A stretch of DNA of 64,000 bases from Plantago ovata (lineage: Eukaryota; Streptophyta; Magnoliopsida; Lamiales; Plantaginaceae). Positions within the stretch are counted from its first letter, which is position 1. Each line of letters starts with the position of its first letter. The stretch lies in NCBI GenBank assembly GCA_028274465.1, contig CM051455.1, forward strand, positions 48,089,351 through 48,153,350, read 5' to 3'. The notes under the pieces were generated by a model. That model saw only the letters and a program-made list of their open reading frames with translations, searched no databases and had not been told where the DNA came from. The translations under genes were made by a program, and so were the position numbers. Below are positions 10,601 to 23,035 of the stretch, in pieces.

Positions 10601-13600
10601 CCGTATGTGCTTGGTTTGAATTGTGTTTCTTTTTTCTTTTTCGGCACACAATTAGTTTTAATTATTTTATACTAATGCTGCAGAAACCAGCTGCTTAGTT
10701 GTAAGTGGTGCATTGGACGACCATGCTGTTGATATTAGAAAGGCGAGGTAAATCTAGTGAATAGAAAAAACATAGTAACACATCATTTTTTAATTTTAAT
10801 TTTAATTTTAATTTTTTTTTCCGGGCTGTCAGCTTAATGATTCGGTATTGGCAGGAGGATGAAAAAACCTGTAGTGAGGGAAGCTTATTTGGTTGATTGC
10901 ATGGAAAGGCAAAAGAAACTTCCTTTTGAGCGGTACCAAGTGGAAGCCGTAGAGGAACAACATAGTTTGGCTACAGTCAAAGTGAAAGGGCAGAGTGCTG
11001 TGCATGAGGCTTCTGGCTTACAAGATTCTGGACACATTCTCGAGGAAGGGAAAAGTATATACAATACGACTTTGAATCAGTCTGACTTGACAACTGGTAT
11101 TAATAGGTAAATTGTCTCTATGTTGCATCTTGCAGTCATATTGTATTTAACTTCTAAAGGGATTTCTTAATCGTTTATAAACATCAACTGTATGATCTAT
11201 GATTTATGTTAGGACGAGTTAACAATATATTGATATCACTTTCTAGTTCATCTAATGATGTGCAACCAAGACCCCAGAACATATCCTTATATTATAATTT
11301 GATTTACTAGGGCTATGAAAAGTATTCATGGGGTGTAATGGGCTCTTTCTGTGAGATTTTCTTCCTCATCTGTCATACTTGCACATATTGAGAAAAGAAA
11401 TGAAAACAATGATAGTTTTGCTGCACTTGTTTTGGTTAAGTGAAGGAAAACCTGACACTAGGTTAAAAAAGTACCTTGGGTGGGGCTCATACTTCTGATA
11501 TGAGGTGCAATAAGCAGGTAAGTCGATGAAGTAAAGAAATAAAGTTGCATTGCTCATGGATTCATGTAAACTCCCACCCCAAGTGTTAGGCACACTCCCC
11601 TGATTTGCACCTGTTAGACCATCTAACACAAATTCTTATCATAACCCAAAAGGATCATGATACGGCAATGAATACAATGATAGTTTTGCTGCACTTGTTT
11701 TGGTTAAGTGAAGGAAAACCTGACACTAGGTTAAAAAAGCACCTTGGTGGGGGGGGGGGGGGAGGACTCATACTTGTAAACTCCCATGAATATGATCCTT
11801 TTGGGTCATGATAAGAACTTTTGTTAGATGGTCTAACAGGTGCAAATCACCAGGGGAGTGTGCCTAACACTTGGGGTGGGGAAGTTATGGTTCTTTCCAA
11901 GTACTATTTAAGGTGGGTGTGCAAAACTGAGAAAAGTGTCAGGACTTAGGTGGCTGGTGCTTTCGTTCTCTCTAATGTGTAAGGTGTGTCTAAACGCGAA
12001 ACCACCTATACCAAATTTTTTTGCCTCTGCTTATAACAAAACATAGTAATTATTAGTATTAAAAAATGTGAGAATTTATAGCATCTAATGTAGTTTTAAT
12101 TGTTCACAATTATTGTACATGTTGACTGTTTTATGCGTGTTGGTAATGGATAAGATGAATTTTCATAGGTATAGTATATGATAGAATTGGTTTTGCAAAG
12201 GCAACTACTCAGTTCTATTGAAGCTCAAATTTGCTTTACCATATCTAAACAATGCCTGCAAGTAACTTTTCTGATGATAGAAATATATTGAGTGCTCTAT
12301 AGCTTAAACAACTACAACCTATTGGTTGATTCATCTTGCTAAAAAGACTCTTTTATTTATGCTTTCCCGAAAGTAAAATTCATTAAATGATAACCATGAT
12401 AATTGATAAGGGCTTCCTTTGTCTTAGTTGTGACAAAACTAATGTCCATAGCAATTGCAAAAAGGATAAGGTGATCTTTCCCCGAGCTGATTGCCTTAAA
12501 GTTCAGCTGCTGTGTGATTCATTTGTTTGTTTACCAAATAAATGGGTCTGTATATAAGTTGGGTCTCAATTCTTTTCTCGAAACTTTCTTTGGTCGCCCT
12601 ATGTTGGCATACTATCTAAGCAATACAAGCATGTCTCTGCAATGCATGTTCAACATTGTTTAGTTTTTGGGACAGGCATAATTGTTTATTGTTTTGTATT
12701 TCCCTCGTATTTTGTTGGTAGCAACACTTGGTCTTGTTTTTGTGTCAAACTAACATTCTTATCGTCTGGGTGAAGTTTTTATATTCTTCAGATAATTCAA
12801 GAAGACAGAAGCTCTGATTGCTATGTATTCCGGAAATGGGGTCGAGTTGGAAATGACAAAGTTGGGGGAACTAAGTTAGAAGAACTTGACAAATCTGATG
12901 CAATAAAATCATTCAAGCGCCTGTTTCTGGAAAAGACGGGGAACTCGTGGGAGTCGTTTGAAGACAAGACATTTCAGAAGCGACCTGGAAAACACTACCC
13001 ACTGGACATTGTATGCTATTTTCATTTTCCATCCACTTCAAAGCATGTTCCTTTTACTCTCTTCATGCTTTTCATGAGTGTGGACGTTTTAAAAATCTTA
13101 ATCAGTGTTTCTGAATTGCCATTGGAAATCACTAGAAGAAAAGGAAAAAAAAAGAGAAAAGCAAATTTTGTTAGTTGATAAGTTAGCAAGTTAAACAGAA
13201 CCTAAAGGTTGTTGGTTTAATTGTTAACAATTGTGGTTTGTAGGATTATGGGGTTAAAGATCTGTCTAAGAAGAAGCAACTTAGTTTCACAAGTAGTCGA
13301 CTTGCTCCGCAGTTGGTGGAATTGATGAAGATGCTTTTTAATGTGGAAGCATACAGGTTGATTGAATTTTCTGTTCGACAAATATTATATGGGTATTATT
13401 TCTATTTACATTGCATCTGAACAATTAAACTTTTCTAGGGCTGCCATGATGGAATTTCAGATTAATCTGTCTAAAATGCCACTTGGGAAACTTAGCAAAA
13501 GTAACATCCAGAAAGGTACATCTATCTAAGGCAGTTAAATTTTTGTTCAAGTACGTGGTGGAACTTATGTTTCTGTTCATCAATAAACTTTGTTTGATGT

Positions 13601-16600
13601 AACCAGCCACACTACATGCACAAGAATTGACCAAAACTTATTTCATGTTTTATTGTTCAGGTTTTGAGGCTTTAACACAGATACAGAATTTATTGGGTAG
13701 TAGTGAATATGCTCCTTCTGTCAAGGAGAGTCTTATAGTTGATGCCAGCAACAAATTTTTTACGGTTATTCCTTCTATCAACCCATACATTATCAGGGAT
13801 GAGGATGATTTCAAGTCGAAGGTAAAATAATATAGCTTGTACTCCGTCTTTATACATCAGTTGTGTGGTGTTTTTTTGCATAGCTTCTGCTTTTGGGAAA
13901 CAATTAAGGAATGGATTGCTTAGATCAGAATTCAGAAAATATATAAAATTCATCGATAACACTATTTTTGAAAATTTTGGCTGTACACTTTGTCAAGTTA
14001 AACAATCTTATAACATTATGCAGTTAAGATGAAATGGTGTAACTGTTTTTCGATGTTGAAAGCCAAATATGTTTATGGTTGATATTATTAAATTATATTT
14101 TCTGGACTTGGGTGGGGAGATTAAGGTAGGTTATATTGTAGCTTATGGTATAAGCAAACCCCGTCCACGAACCTCCAGTTTATGTTGGGATAGGTAGATG
14201 ATGAGCATATGTTGTAATAATCCCCCACCCTTTTATGTCTTCAAAGAGGCTATTTTGCTAAATGCTTTCCAATTGAGAGCATCGTTCTGTTGAGTGAAAT
14301 GCTCATCTGTTGTAGTATGACTATGGTATGGTCAATTTTATTAATGGATTTAGATGAAATAAAGTAGATTCACTTTCTGGTTTTATAATAATTGGGGAAA
14401 CATTGGGAGGAGGCTGCTCCAGGCTAATGCAAAACAAAATCTTTCAAACAGTGATGAATGGGACTTCTAATACTAATGTGAATCTTATGCAAAGGGGATT
14501 GGTTTGCAAAACCTTTTACTCAGAAAATGACTGGGTGTCTTTCTTGCACAAATCAATACGATAGTGACTGCAGCAGCTGGAGTGAAAGGGTCACTGTTTT
14601 ATGCGCTTCAGCATAACTGATATCTCTATTGGCTCCAAGATTTTGTGTGGTTGTTTACTGTCAAAATTCTCGGGGCAAGCGAGATAACAAAACTACTAGC
14701 TTGTCTATTCTTTTGAGTAGCTCGATACTTGTGAAATGCAACTGCTCATTTCATCTGGCCGTTTTGCACATTAACTTTCTTGGGATGGTTCTATGTTTAT
14801 TTTCCTCTTGAACAGGAAAAACATGACTAGGTCATTTTGAGAACTTCGGGCATATTATGGATACCTGCCAAGTGCCAAGTATCGTTTGCATAATTCTTTC
14901 ATTTCTTTTATCTAAAAAGAATATGTATTTGTCTCTAGGTAAAAATGCTGGAAGCTCTCCAGGATATTGAAATTGCGTCAAGCCTAGTTGGGTTTGATGC
15001 TGATGATGATGATTCGATTGATGAGAAGTATGAAAAGTTACGCTGCCACATCTCCCCTCTTCCTCATGAGAGTGAAGACTTCAAACTGATAGAGAAGTAC
15101 CTCCAAACTACTCATGCTCCTACACATACGGTATGTTCACTTTTTTTCCTTAATTTTCTGTTTAAACTGTTTCATCTTTTGTTTTACAGTTGTGATTGAC
15201 AGAATTAGCAAAGGCCAAAGGCTATGGGTTGTCTTTATCTGTCAGTGTGTCAGACTCTTCTTTTCAAGTTTGAGTTCTAAATTCAATATACACTTTTTAT
15301 ATTTTCAGGAATGGGGTCTTGAACTGGAGGAAGTGTTTTCTCTTGATAGAGAAGGAGAATTGGATAAGTATGCTCCATATCGAGCAAAACTCAAGAACAA
15401 GATGCTTCTCTGGCATGGTGAGATTATGATGTCCAACATGATTATGTACACTGTTCATATACAAATGGCAGGGACCACAATTTTTGTTGGAAGATTTGAA
15501 GGACACTTTGGTAACTATAACATTCTCTTTCCTACAGGTTCACGGTTGACCAACTTTGTCGGTATTCTCAGCCAAGGGTTAAGAATTGCTCCTCCTGAAG
15601 CCCCAGCAACAGGATATATGGTTTGGCTTTGAATTTTATCACATCAGCTTCAAGTTTCATTATTCTTCATTTTCTTTTACCAATTTGTTTTATTTGTAGT
15701 TTGGGAAAGGAATTTACTTCGCTGATCTGGTAAGTAAAAGTGCTCAATACTGTTTTACGGACCGAAAGAATCCAGTGGGACTGATGCTTCTCAGTGAGGT
15801 TGCATTAGGCGAGGTCTATGAACTAACCACGGCTAAGGTAAGACAATGGGCCTTGGTCATATGCTCTTGATTTACATAAATTTTTCACCTTATCCAAAGC
15901 TCATGCATATTCAACTTTATTCTCTTTATTTGAACTAAAGTACTTAATAACATCTTCTTTATCTTCAGTATATGGATAAACCTCCTAGAGGGAAGCACTC
16001 TACAAAAGGCCTTGGTAAAAAGGTGCCTCTAGAATCACAGCATGTGAAATGGAGGGATGATGTGGTTGTACCGTGTGGCAAGCCAGTGGCATCAAAAGTC
16101 AAGGCATCTGAGCTCATGTATAATGAGTATATCGTATATGATACTGCTCAAGTAAGTCCTTCATTTTGCTATATTTGTATGAATAACAAATGCGAGATAT
16201 TTAACCCAAGGCTTGTCAATCAAAAACTATGTTTGTCAACCAAAAACTATGTATTAAATTGTTTAGTAAGATTTGTGGATGACAAATTGATGAAGGTGTA
16301 AATTCATAACGCAATAAAATGAGATTATGTTGTGAAACACTGTATAAGCATGCTGGAAGACAAGACAGTAGTCACTTTTTAGAAATCCCCAGTCAACTGA
16401 GGTAATTTTGGTCATGAGGTTAGTTCTCATTTTAGCTTTTCTAGTAAAAACAGGAAAGAGTCGGATAATAGGTTATGATAGATTCACATTATGTGCTACC
16501 CAATACTTCTCAAATGAACAATGTACTAATATGGCTTGATTTAGATATAAGGTTGGTTCGATCCCCGGTGGAGGTGGAGTTATAAGGTTGATTTAGATAT

Positions 16601-16942
16601 GGAGAAATAAGGTGGTTTAGGAAGTTTGTATAGTGTAGGAGTAGTTGTAATATTTGCCGTTTCAAAAAAAAAAACTAATATGCCTTGATTTATCCGTATA
16701 TCTGCTATTATTAGAGTAAGAAAAGTAGGAAGATTTGAAGATCATCCAAGTTTCTTGGGTTCTGCATGTGCCAGTTGTATTGGGTCTTGTTACTTCTCTC
16801 CTTGAGAAATCAAATTTGTTCATACTGTGTTGTGGATACTTAATGCTGATCTAGACATTCAGTGTAATAACACATTTCTAATGTTCTCATGCAGGTGAAG
16901 ATGCAGTATCTTCTGAAGGTCAAGTTCAATCATAAGAGGTGA
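7616..16942 (+). CDS. PARP1: Poly(ADP-ribose) polymerase 1, 20 exons, 989 aa
   Basis: Nuclear DNA-break sensor that adds poly(ADP-ribose) from NAD+ to itself, histones and repair factors. Exons by splice sites and homology: 7616-7759, 8125-8174, 8283-8481, 8813-8996, 9071-9389, 9989-10190, 10274-10429, 10538-10598, 10684-10747, 10855-11106, 12776-13010, 13244-13356, 13439-13515, 13661-13821, 14939-15130, 15309-15417, 15538-15620, 15700-15837, 15969-16151 and 16895-16942. All junctions are GT-AG and the frame stays open, giving 989 aa against about 983 in Arabidopsis as I recall. Zinc finger 1 uses C20, C23, H52, C55; finger 2 uses C120, C123, H150, C153; the PADR1 finger has C311, C314, C329, C339. 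BRCT (about 405-480), WGR (about 515-620), helical regulatory and catalytic domains follow. The H-Y-E triad is H839, Y873, E966. The gene looks intact. Exon 8 has a weak donor (GTCCGT). Confidence 0.95.
11408..11881. repeat. Nested direct and inverted duplication in PARP1 intron 10
   Basis: Segment 11408-11494 recurs at 11676-11776 (shared ACTTGTTTTGGTTAAGTGAA and CCTGACACTAGGTTAAAAAA). A second segment, 11574-11659, is repeated in inverse orientation at 11792-11880 (shared AAGTGTTAGGCACACTCCCC and its complement). The inverse pair could fold into a stem of about 85 bp around a loop of about 130 bp. A G13 run sits in the loop (about 11750-11762). The 1.67-kb intron is the largest in the gene. 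Confidence 0.8.
16544..16673 (+). mobile_element. 5'-truncated SINE in the last PARP1 intron
   Basis: The segment contains the RNA polymerase III B-box GGTTCGATCCC (about 16556) and ends in TTTGCCGTTTC plus an A-run. It is flanked by 19-bp target-site duplications (16525-16543 and 16674-16692; ACTAATATG[G/C]CTTGATTTA, one mismatch). It shares its body (GGAGTTATAAGGTTG, TAGTTGTAATATTTGCCGTT) with the SINEs at 20442-20617 and 34287-34364. It lacks the A-box half, so it is truncated at the 5' end. Confidence 0.88.
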
Positions 16943-19900
16943 GATGCGAATCAGTATATCTTTTGATGTACAATAACACTTGTAAAGGACACCCTGTATC
17001 ATTTGAGGTTGACTATGTTATCTCCGTTCTAGGAAACTCATCGTTGTTTTTGCCTAGTGGGAATATTCTCTGTTAGATCTAATTTTGGGGCTTCGCGGAG
17101 ATCTAACTCAGTATTTAGGTGTTTTTTTTTTCCTGAATGATCCTAGTTTGACTCGTAATGTCTATCCTAATCCTAGTAGTTCTTTTACTGGATTATGCAA
17201 CTCAACTTGTACATATCTTTCTACCTTTTGGCTTTTGCTTACATTGTACACTGAAACGTAGGCTTTCAGTTTTTCTTTGGTTCATATACATCTTCTGAAG
17301 TCTTTCGGCACAACCTGTACATGGAGTGGTGATCAGTGTTTTGTTATAATAATGTGGATAGCTAGTATGTCATGGTCATGCAGGTGTGAAGTGTTGTTAC
17401 TAAGTAGTCAGACAGCTTGATGCTTAGCTGGGTGCATGTATGGTGTGTTAATTATTATCTGCATTGTTAGTCAAAAGGATGAGCAAATGAGAAATGATGG
17501 GCTTGATTGCACTCTAGTTTATTTGATGATGCAACAAATTGAAAGAGATTTAGTATGAATAAGATGGTACTATTGTGATTGATGGGGTCTTTGTAGAATA
17601 AACTGTACACGTGATTTAGGGTTCTTATTTGGCAAGCTGCCATTTTCCTTAGTCAAGCTGATGATCACCTTAAGTACTATTTCCTCAACCCTTTTAGCAG
17701 CATATTGTGATGTTATTCTTAGCTGCAAGGCGCGTAGACGTGGCGTTTTTTTGCACCGTATAGCGTATACTTCATCGTAAAGTAATTTGCGTTACGGGTA
17801 TGAGCTGTGACCTAAGTTGGTTCAATCTTGTTTCGATCTAATCCATCAAAACTTAGATTGGAAGTAATTGTGATTTGAGATCTAGCAAGTGCATCCACCT
17901 CCATAAAAGGTTTATTCTTTGCTATTATATAATTTTGTTGTCTTATGGTGCATTGGTGCTTGTTAGGGGTGTAAAATGGACTGAGATTTGTGAAAAATTC
18001 ACATGGTGAACGTTCGGTTCGATGAAAACCGAACATGAAATTATGGTCACGTTCAAGCCAAACAAGAACAAATTGTTTTAATATTTACTGAACAAGAACT
18101 GAACGTTCACAAATCTTAACGGATGAACACATTTGTTAGTTTGTAAAGGTCACTGTTCGGTTTGAATTATACGATTTTAGTGTTGTGCACAACGTAACAC
18201 AGAACATATTGTATGATACGATATGTTATTAAATCATAAGAGGCACTAAACTGTTGAACATGATTCATAGTTGAGGATTTACTAGTATATGATGATTTAT
18301 TGATAGTTGTCTTATTGAGTAAATTGTTCATTATACACGAGGCATTTGGAAGTCAACAGCTCAATAACTCTAGTATTAACTCTCCATAGTCTTCATCGAG
18401 CTCAGAAACAAAGAAAAAGAAAGAAGAAAACACAACACTGATTTCTTTGGGGACCCAATTTCCAATTTCCTCAAACTTGTAAGCCCAAAGCAAAGTTACT
18501 AAACCCATATCTAAAGTCAAACTCTTCTCATATCTCCAATTTATAATCACTTGTTAAGCAACCCTATAAACAATTGTATCACTAACAATTTTAAGCTGGG
18601 CCCACTCACTGTACGAGTGTATAACTTAGTATTATCAACCAACATGTCCTAATCTTGTACTCAAATCAATTGAACGTTCATTTGGACTATCCAGTGCTAA
18701 TTGAAATTAATTAATTAAGTGGCTAATTGAAGATTTGTTTAATAGGTTTCCACCATACGTGTCCCATTTACATAAAGATACAGCCCAAAAATTAGCAGCA
18801 GTTCCCAGGTGCGGCGTTCGGCGGAAATATTAATCTTTTAATACTATATGACCATTTTCGAACAAACCTCACACGCTTAAATAACACTTTACACTAACAT
18901 ACAAATTATTGAATTAGGAGTACTATATGTCTATATTATAAATATAAAGGATGTATGTCATTTGAGAGTTGAGACGGTCTTCAATTTGACACTTCTTACA
19001 TTTAAATGCCTGGAGTTTCAGAATTTGCGGTTTAGTGCCTAGCTTTTTCGTTTTCTCAAATCTGCAACTAAATTATAGGGCACGAGCATGGCTTAGTTGA
19101 AAATTCTGAATGGCAATAAATTTTCAAAGGGTTGTCAGCACATGTAAAATCAAAGTATTGATTTTCTTTCCGGCATGTAGCATCCCTCGATGATATACAC
19201 TTAAAGAAATTGTACACTTGTACTCACATTGAATATGACAAGTCTTGGCATCTAAAAAAGGTCATACAAAAAACATTATGCAACCACTAATTCATATAAC
19301 AAGTGGCTTTACTTTCTAGTATATCTTAGGTACATTCTAAATAACGTAATTAAAGAGCTAACCAGTATTCACCAAAAATCAAGTGTCATGGCATCCTTGC
19401 CCTTGATTCTTAAGGATAACCAAACGGAACATGATTATCACACTAAGATATTGTCTAATGTATACGTCGTTTATTGCTTTGGTTACTTGGAGAGCAAAAG
19501 TTGCACTCTTGCACCTTTGATGTTATAATTTGAATACATTGGTCTTCTATACTGTCAAGGAGGCAATATAACTGTGACGTGGATATACTGTAATTGATTG
19601 TTATTACCACAGTTAATATTTGTTTTAAGGTTTTCTTTAATGTTATCCATTTAATGTTAAACCTGGTCTAGTGACTAATATAATTTTCCAAACACAGTGA
19701 TGTTTTTAACATTACAAATTTCACAAATGTGAGTTGCAAATGCAAATTTTTACACTTTAAGGCACTAAGTTGCAATATGCCGTGAAACTTGAGTTACAAA
19801 TTGAAAGAGAAAAAGTTTTCTTTGTAATCTCAATCTTCTTCTTCTTCTTCTACTTGTTGTTATCATTATTCATTCAGAGTGATAGGAGCAGAGAAATAAA
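16943..19900. other. PARP1 3' UTR and intergenic region
   Basis: No coding exon is seen. The first few hundred bases downstream of the PARP1 stop should be its 3' UTR. Around 17930-18180 there are dispersed inverted pieces (CGTTCGGTTCGATG ... CCGAACATGAA, and AACTGAACGTTCAC) that look like a decayed small transposon, but I cannot define ends. The rest is AT-rich without a recognisable element. Confidence 0.5.
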
Positions 19901-19934
19901 GAAATATAAAGAGATTACATAAGCCATTAATGTT

Positions 19935-19940
19935 TGTCTC
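19935..19940 (+). promoter_or_regulatory. Canonical auxin response element TGTCTC
   Basis: TGTCTC lies 177 bases upstream of the LBD16-type start codon and about 45 bases upstream of the TATA box. Arabidopsis LBD16 and LBD29 are established direct targets of ARF7/ARF19, which bind such elements, so a role here is plausible. A single six-base match is weak evidence on its own. Confidence 0.4.
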
Positions 19941-19984
19941 CATTAAACCATACATGCAGACCTTCCATGTCCCCTTCACACCCC

Positions 19985-19992
19985 ATATAAAT
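19985..19992 (+). promoter_or_regulatory. TATA box of the LBD16-type gene
   Basis: ATATAAAT in the context CCCCATATAAATTT. It would place transcription start near 20015 and give a leader of about 95 bases with C-rich and CTTCTT-rich tracts before the ATG at 20112. Confidence 0.6.
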
Positions 19993-20111
19993 TTAACCCA
20001 CCCAACCCCACCCCACATTACTACTACTCATCACCATTTCCAAATCCACTCGTGTGCACCAAAATTTCCATCATAATTCTTTTTTCTTCATCTTCTTCTT
20101 CTCCAACAACA

Positions 20112-21066
20112 ATGTCTTCAGCTGCTGCAACTGGTTCTCCATGCGGCGCGTGCAAGTTTCTCCGCCGGAAATGCGCCTCCGACTGCATCTTCGCCCCCTA
20201 CTTCTGCTCCGAGCTGGGCCCGGCAAGATTCGCCGCAATTCACAAGGTTTTCGGAGCTAGCAATGTTTCAAAGCTTCTGCTCCACGTCCCTGTCCCTGAT
20301 CGTTGCGAAGCTGTTGTTACTATTGCATACGAAGCTCAGGCGAGGATTCGTGACCCTGTCTATGGCTGTGTTGCTCATATCTTCGCTTTGCAGCAACAGG
20401 TTTGTTTCACTCTTTCATCTTCTGGTTATGTCGTTTACTTTTTTTTTTTTTTTTCAAACGGCAAATATTACAACTACTTCTGCACTAATATACAAACTTT
20501 CTAAACGATCTTATTTCTCCACACCTAAACCAACCTTATAACTCCGCCACCGTCGAAGATCGAACCCAGCACCTCTCCTTCAATATCTCAACTTCATACC
20601 GCTGCACCACCTTATGACTTCCGGTTTTGTCGTTTACTTAGTTACAAGGTGTTTGATGAAATGTATGTGAGAATGAACCTGAGTATTTAAGTGGTTGTTT
20701 GGTTAGGTGGCGTATTTGCAAACGCAGCTGATGCAAATGAAAGGTCAGATGGCCCAGGGTATGATTGATCAGGCAACCAGATGCAATGGAGATATAAATC
20801 AGTTGGAATTAGGAGGAAACATGGGGTTTTCCCAGAATCCAAACGTGTCGCCGAATTATGTGAATAATAATAATAACAATAACTACTCGATTTCACCGCA
20901 GAGTTCACTGGACTCCATTGATCAGCAGCAGCAGCAGCAACATATGCAACTCAGGGATGATGTAGAAGCTTCTTATCAGCCCTACGCCAAGAAGAGTCGA
21001 CAGTCGCAGGCAGACTTGACTGAGCTCCAAGAACTGGCTTTTAGAATGATGCACAATCAGAACTGA
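20112..21066 (+). CDS. LBD16: LOB-domain transcription factor, LBD16-like
   Basis: Two exons, 20112-20399 and 20707-21066, give 215 aa. The frame is open further upstream, but ATG 20112 ([16 protein letters not shown]) matches family starts and lies downstream of a TATA box. The LOB domain is complete: C-block C11, C14, C21, C25 (CX2CX6CX3C), the GAS block ([17 protein letters not shown]), and a class I leucine-zipper-like coil running across the splice junction ([14 protein letters not shown] then [12 protein letters not shown]). The junction falls after LQQQ, the conserved intron site of LBD genes. The variable C-terminus has asparagine and glutamine runs and ends with [19 protein letters not shown] and HDPVYGCV-like wording resemble Arabidopsis LBD16, an auxin-induced nuclear activator of lateral root initiation. 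The exact orthology is inferred from memory of the family. Confidence 0.9.
20442..20617 (-). mobile_element. Full-length SINE in the LBD16 intron (reverse)
   Basis: Read on the minus strand, it starts TCATAAGGTGGTGCAGCGGT with an A-box-like TGGTGCAGCGG. It then has the B-box GGGTTCGATC and ends TTTGCCGTTTG followed by an A-run. Length is 176 bp. Target-site duplications of 22 bp with two mismatches flank it (20420-20441 and 20618-20639). It fills more than half of the 307-bp intron. This copy defines the family in this window: other copies at 16544, 34287 and 60553 are truncated at the 5' end. Confidence 0.9.
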
Positions 21067-21555
21067 CTAGTTAATTATAATATAATTGTAGCAGTACTAC
21101 TATGATATGTAATTTAGGGTTTAATTATAAGTAATACTACTAGTAATACTACGATCAGTCGCAAAGTTACCGTAATAACACAATTTTCCTTAAGAGATGG
21201 ATATAAGATTTCACGATCTGGCCTGGCCGCCTTGAAGTTTCAATATGCATGTCGGAGCTAGGCAGTTTCTTTGATGTTAGGGGTTGTTTTTAGCCACTGT
21301 TGCAGGCAAAATTCACGCGGAAGAAGTGTGAAAGCTTGAAGGGTGAATCTGATACTATACATTTGAAGACTGAAGTACATGGTTTGAGATATTATGAACA
21401 AGTTCAGGCAGGTGATGTTCAGCTCATGTACTCGTCTCGTCATGTTTTGTTGGGATAGCTAGTTTGATGATGATGATGATGTTCGTTCTAGCTTTTAATT
21501 TGTTAGTTTCTTGATTTCGTGTTTGTACAAAATGGTGAAAGTAATAATTTGTACT
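21067..21555 (+). other. LBD16 3' region
   Basis: Probable 3' UTR with repeated AGTAATACTACTAGTAATACTAC-like pieces (about 21130-21150) and a short ATG/GAT run near 21466. No gene seen. Confidence 0.4.
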
Positions 21556-23035
21556 AATACTATGTTCTCTTTGTCTGAACAGAACTGAATTTATTTTTGT
21601 AGAATAAAACATTATTAAACAAATCTGAACTGAACTGAACTTAATGCATCTGAACTGATCTGAAATGAACTGAACTGAATTTATTTGTAGTATAAAACAT
21701 TATTAAGCAAATCTCAACTGAACTGAACTTAATGCATCTGAACGGAATTGAACTAAACTTAATGCATCTGAACTGAACTGAACTGAATTGAATTTAATGC
21801 ATCTGAACTGAACTGAATTGAATTTAATGCATCTGAACTGAACTGAACTTAAAATAATCAATTTTCATACAAAGAGAATAGAGCCTAATACTTGCTTCAA
21901 GATATATACTTAGGCTATGTTCTCTTCATCTGAACTGAACTGATCTGAACTGAATGAAGCTGAACTGAACTTATTTGTAATACAAAATACTATTAGTCAA
22001 ATCTGAACTGACATGAATTTAATGAAGCTGAACTGAACTTATTTGGCTTAATTTGTTCTCTTCGTCTGAATAGAACTGAACTGAATGGATCTGAACTGAA
22101 CTGAACTGAACTTATTTGTAGTACAAAATACTATTAGGGAAATCTGAACTGAACTGAACTTAACTTAAAATAATCAATTTTCAGACGAAGAGGACAGAGC
22201 CTTTGTAGTACAAAATATTATTAGGCAAATCTGAACTGAACGTAATGCATCTGAACTGATCTGAACTGATCTAAACTGAATTTAAAATAATTAATTTTCA
22301 AATGAAAATAACATATCCTTATAGTATTTTTACTGTGATTAATCTCGTATTCATCTAAACTTTTTTATTTGACAAATTGAGGAAAATGTAAGTGTATAAG
22401 AAATAAATCGAGCATTAGAGCTTTTCAAAGCCAGTTCAACGTCTTCAATCCAAAATCACGAATCCTTATACTAGTACTATTGTTTTTTAAAAAACAATTA
22501 CTGTATTTTGTAGTTACTACAACATAAGAAATGCTTAAAGTATCATACCATCATGACAGTAAATAAACGTATTCAATTGGTATAACATAATTTTTGCTGT
22601 TTAAAAAAAAAAAAAAAAAACCATAATATCTCATTTTGGAGTATTATGCTCTGTTTTTTTCGTCTAAAAATGAATTATTTTAAGTTCAATTATGATCAGT
22701 TCAGATGCATTAAGTTCAGTTAAGATTTGCTTAATAGTATTTTATACTACAAATAAGTTCAGTTTAACTCAATTCAGCTCCATTCAGTTCAGTTCAATTG
22801 AGTTCAGAGCAGTTCAGGTCAAACGAAGAGAACATAGCCTTAATTGATCGAACCTGTACTCATGAACCTTTAACAAGTCCAGAATAGTTGTACTTAGGCT
22901 CTGTTCTCTTCGTTTAAAAAGTCTGAATTGAACGAACTTATTTGTAGTACAAAATACTATTAGTCAAATCTGAACTGAACTTAATGCATCTGAATTGAAT
23001 TTTTTTTTATCAATTTTCAGATGAAAAGAACATAG
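21556..23035. mobile_element. Cluster of CTGAA-rich MITEs with shared inverted ends
   Basis: At least four and perhaps six related small elements lie side by side in both orientations. Ends read GGCTCTGTTCTCTTCG or close variants and the inverse CGAAGAGAACAGAGCC. The clearest copies are about 21557-21890, 22648-22839 (opposite orientation) and 22893-23028. The 22893 copy is flanked by TTA on both sides, suggesting PIF/Harbinger-type 3-bp duplications. Interiors are tandem CTGAACTGAACTGAACTT and TAATGCATCTGAACTGAA units plus GTAGTACAAAATACTATTAG. No ORF is present, so these would need a transposase supplied elsewhere. Confidence 0.75.

Noticed and set aside
11107-12775. A micro-exon in PARP1 between exons 10 and 11
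   Set aside because: Homology first suggested a missing short peptide, but exon 11 starting at 12776 already supplies those residues in frame.
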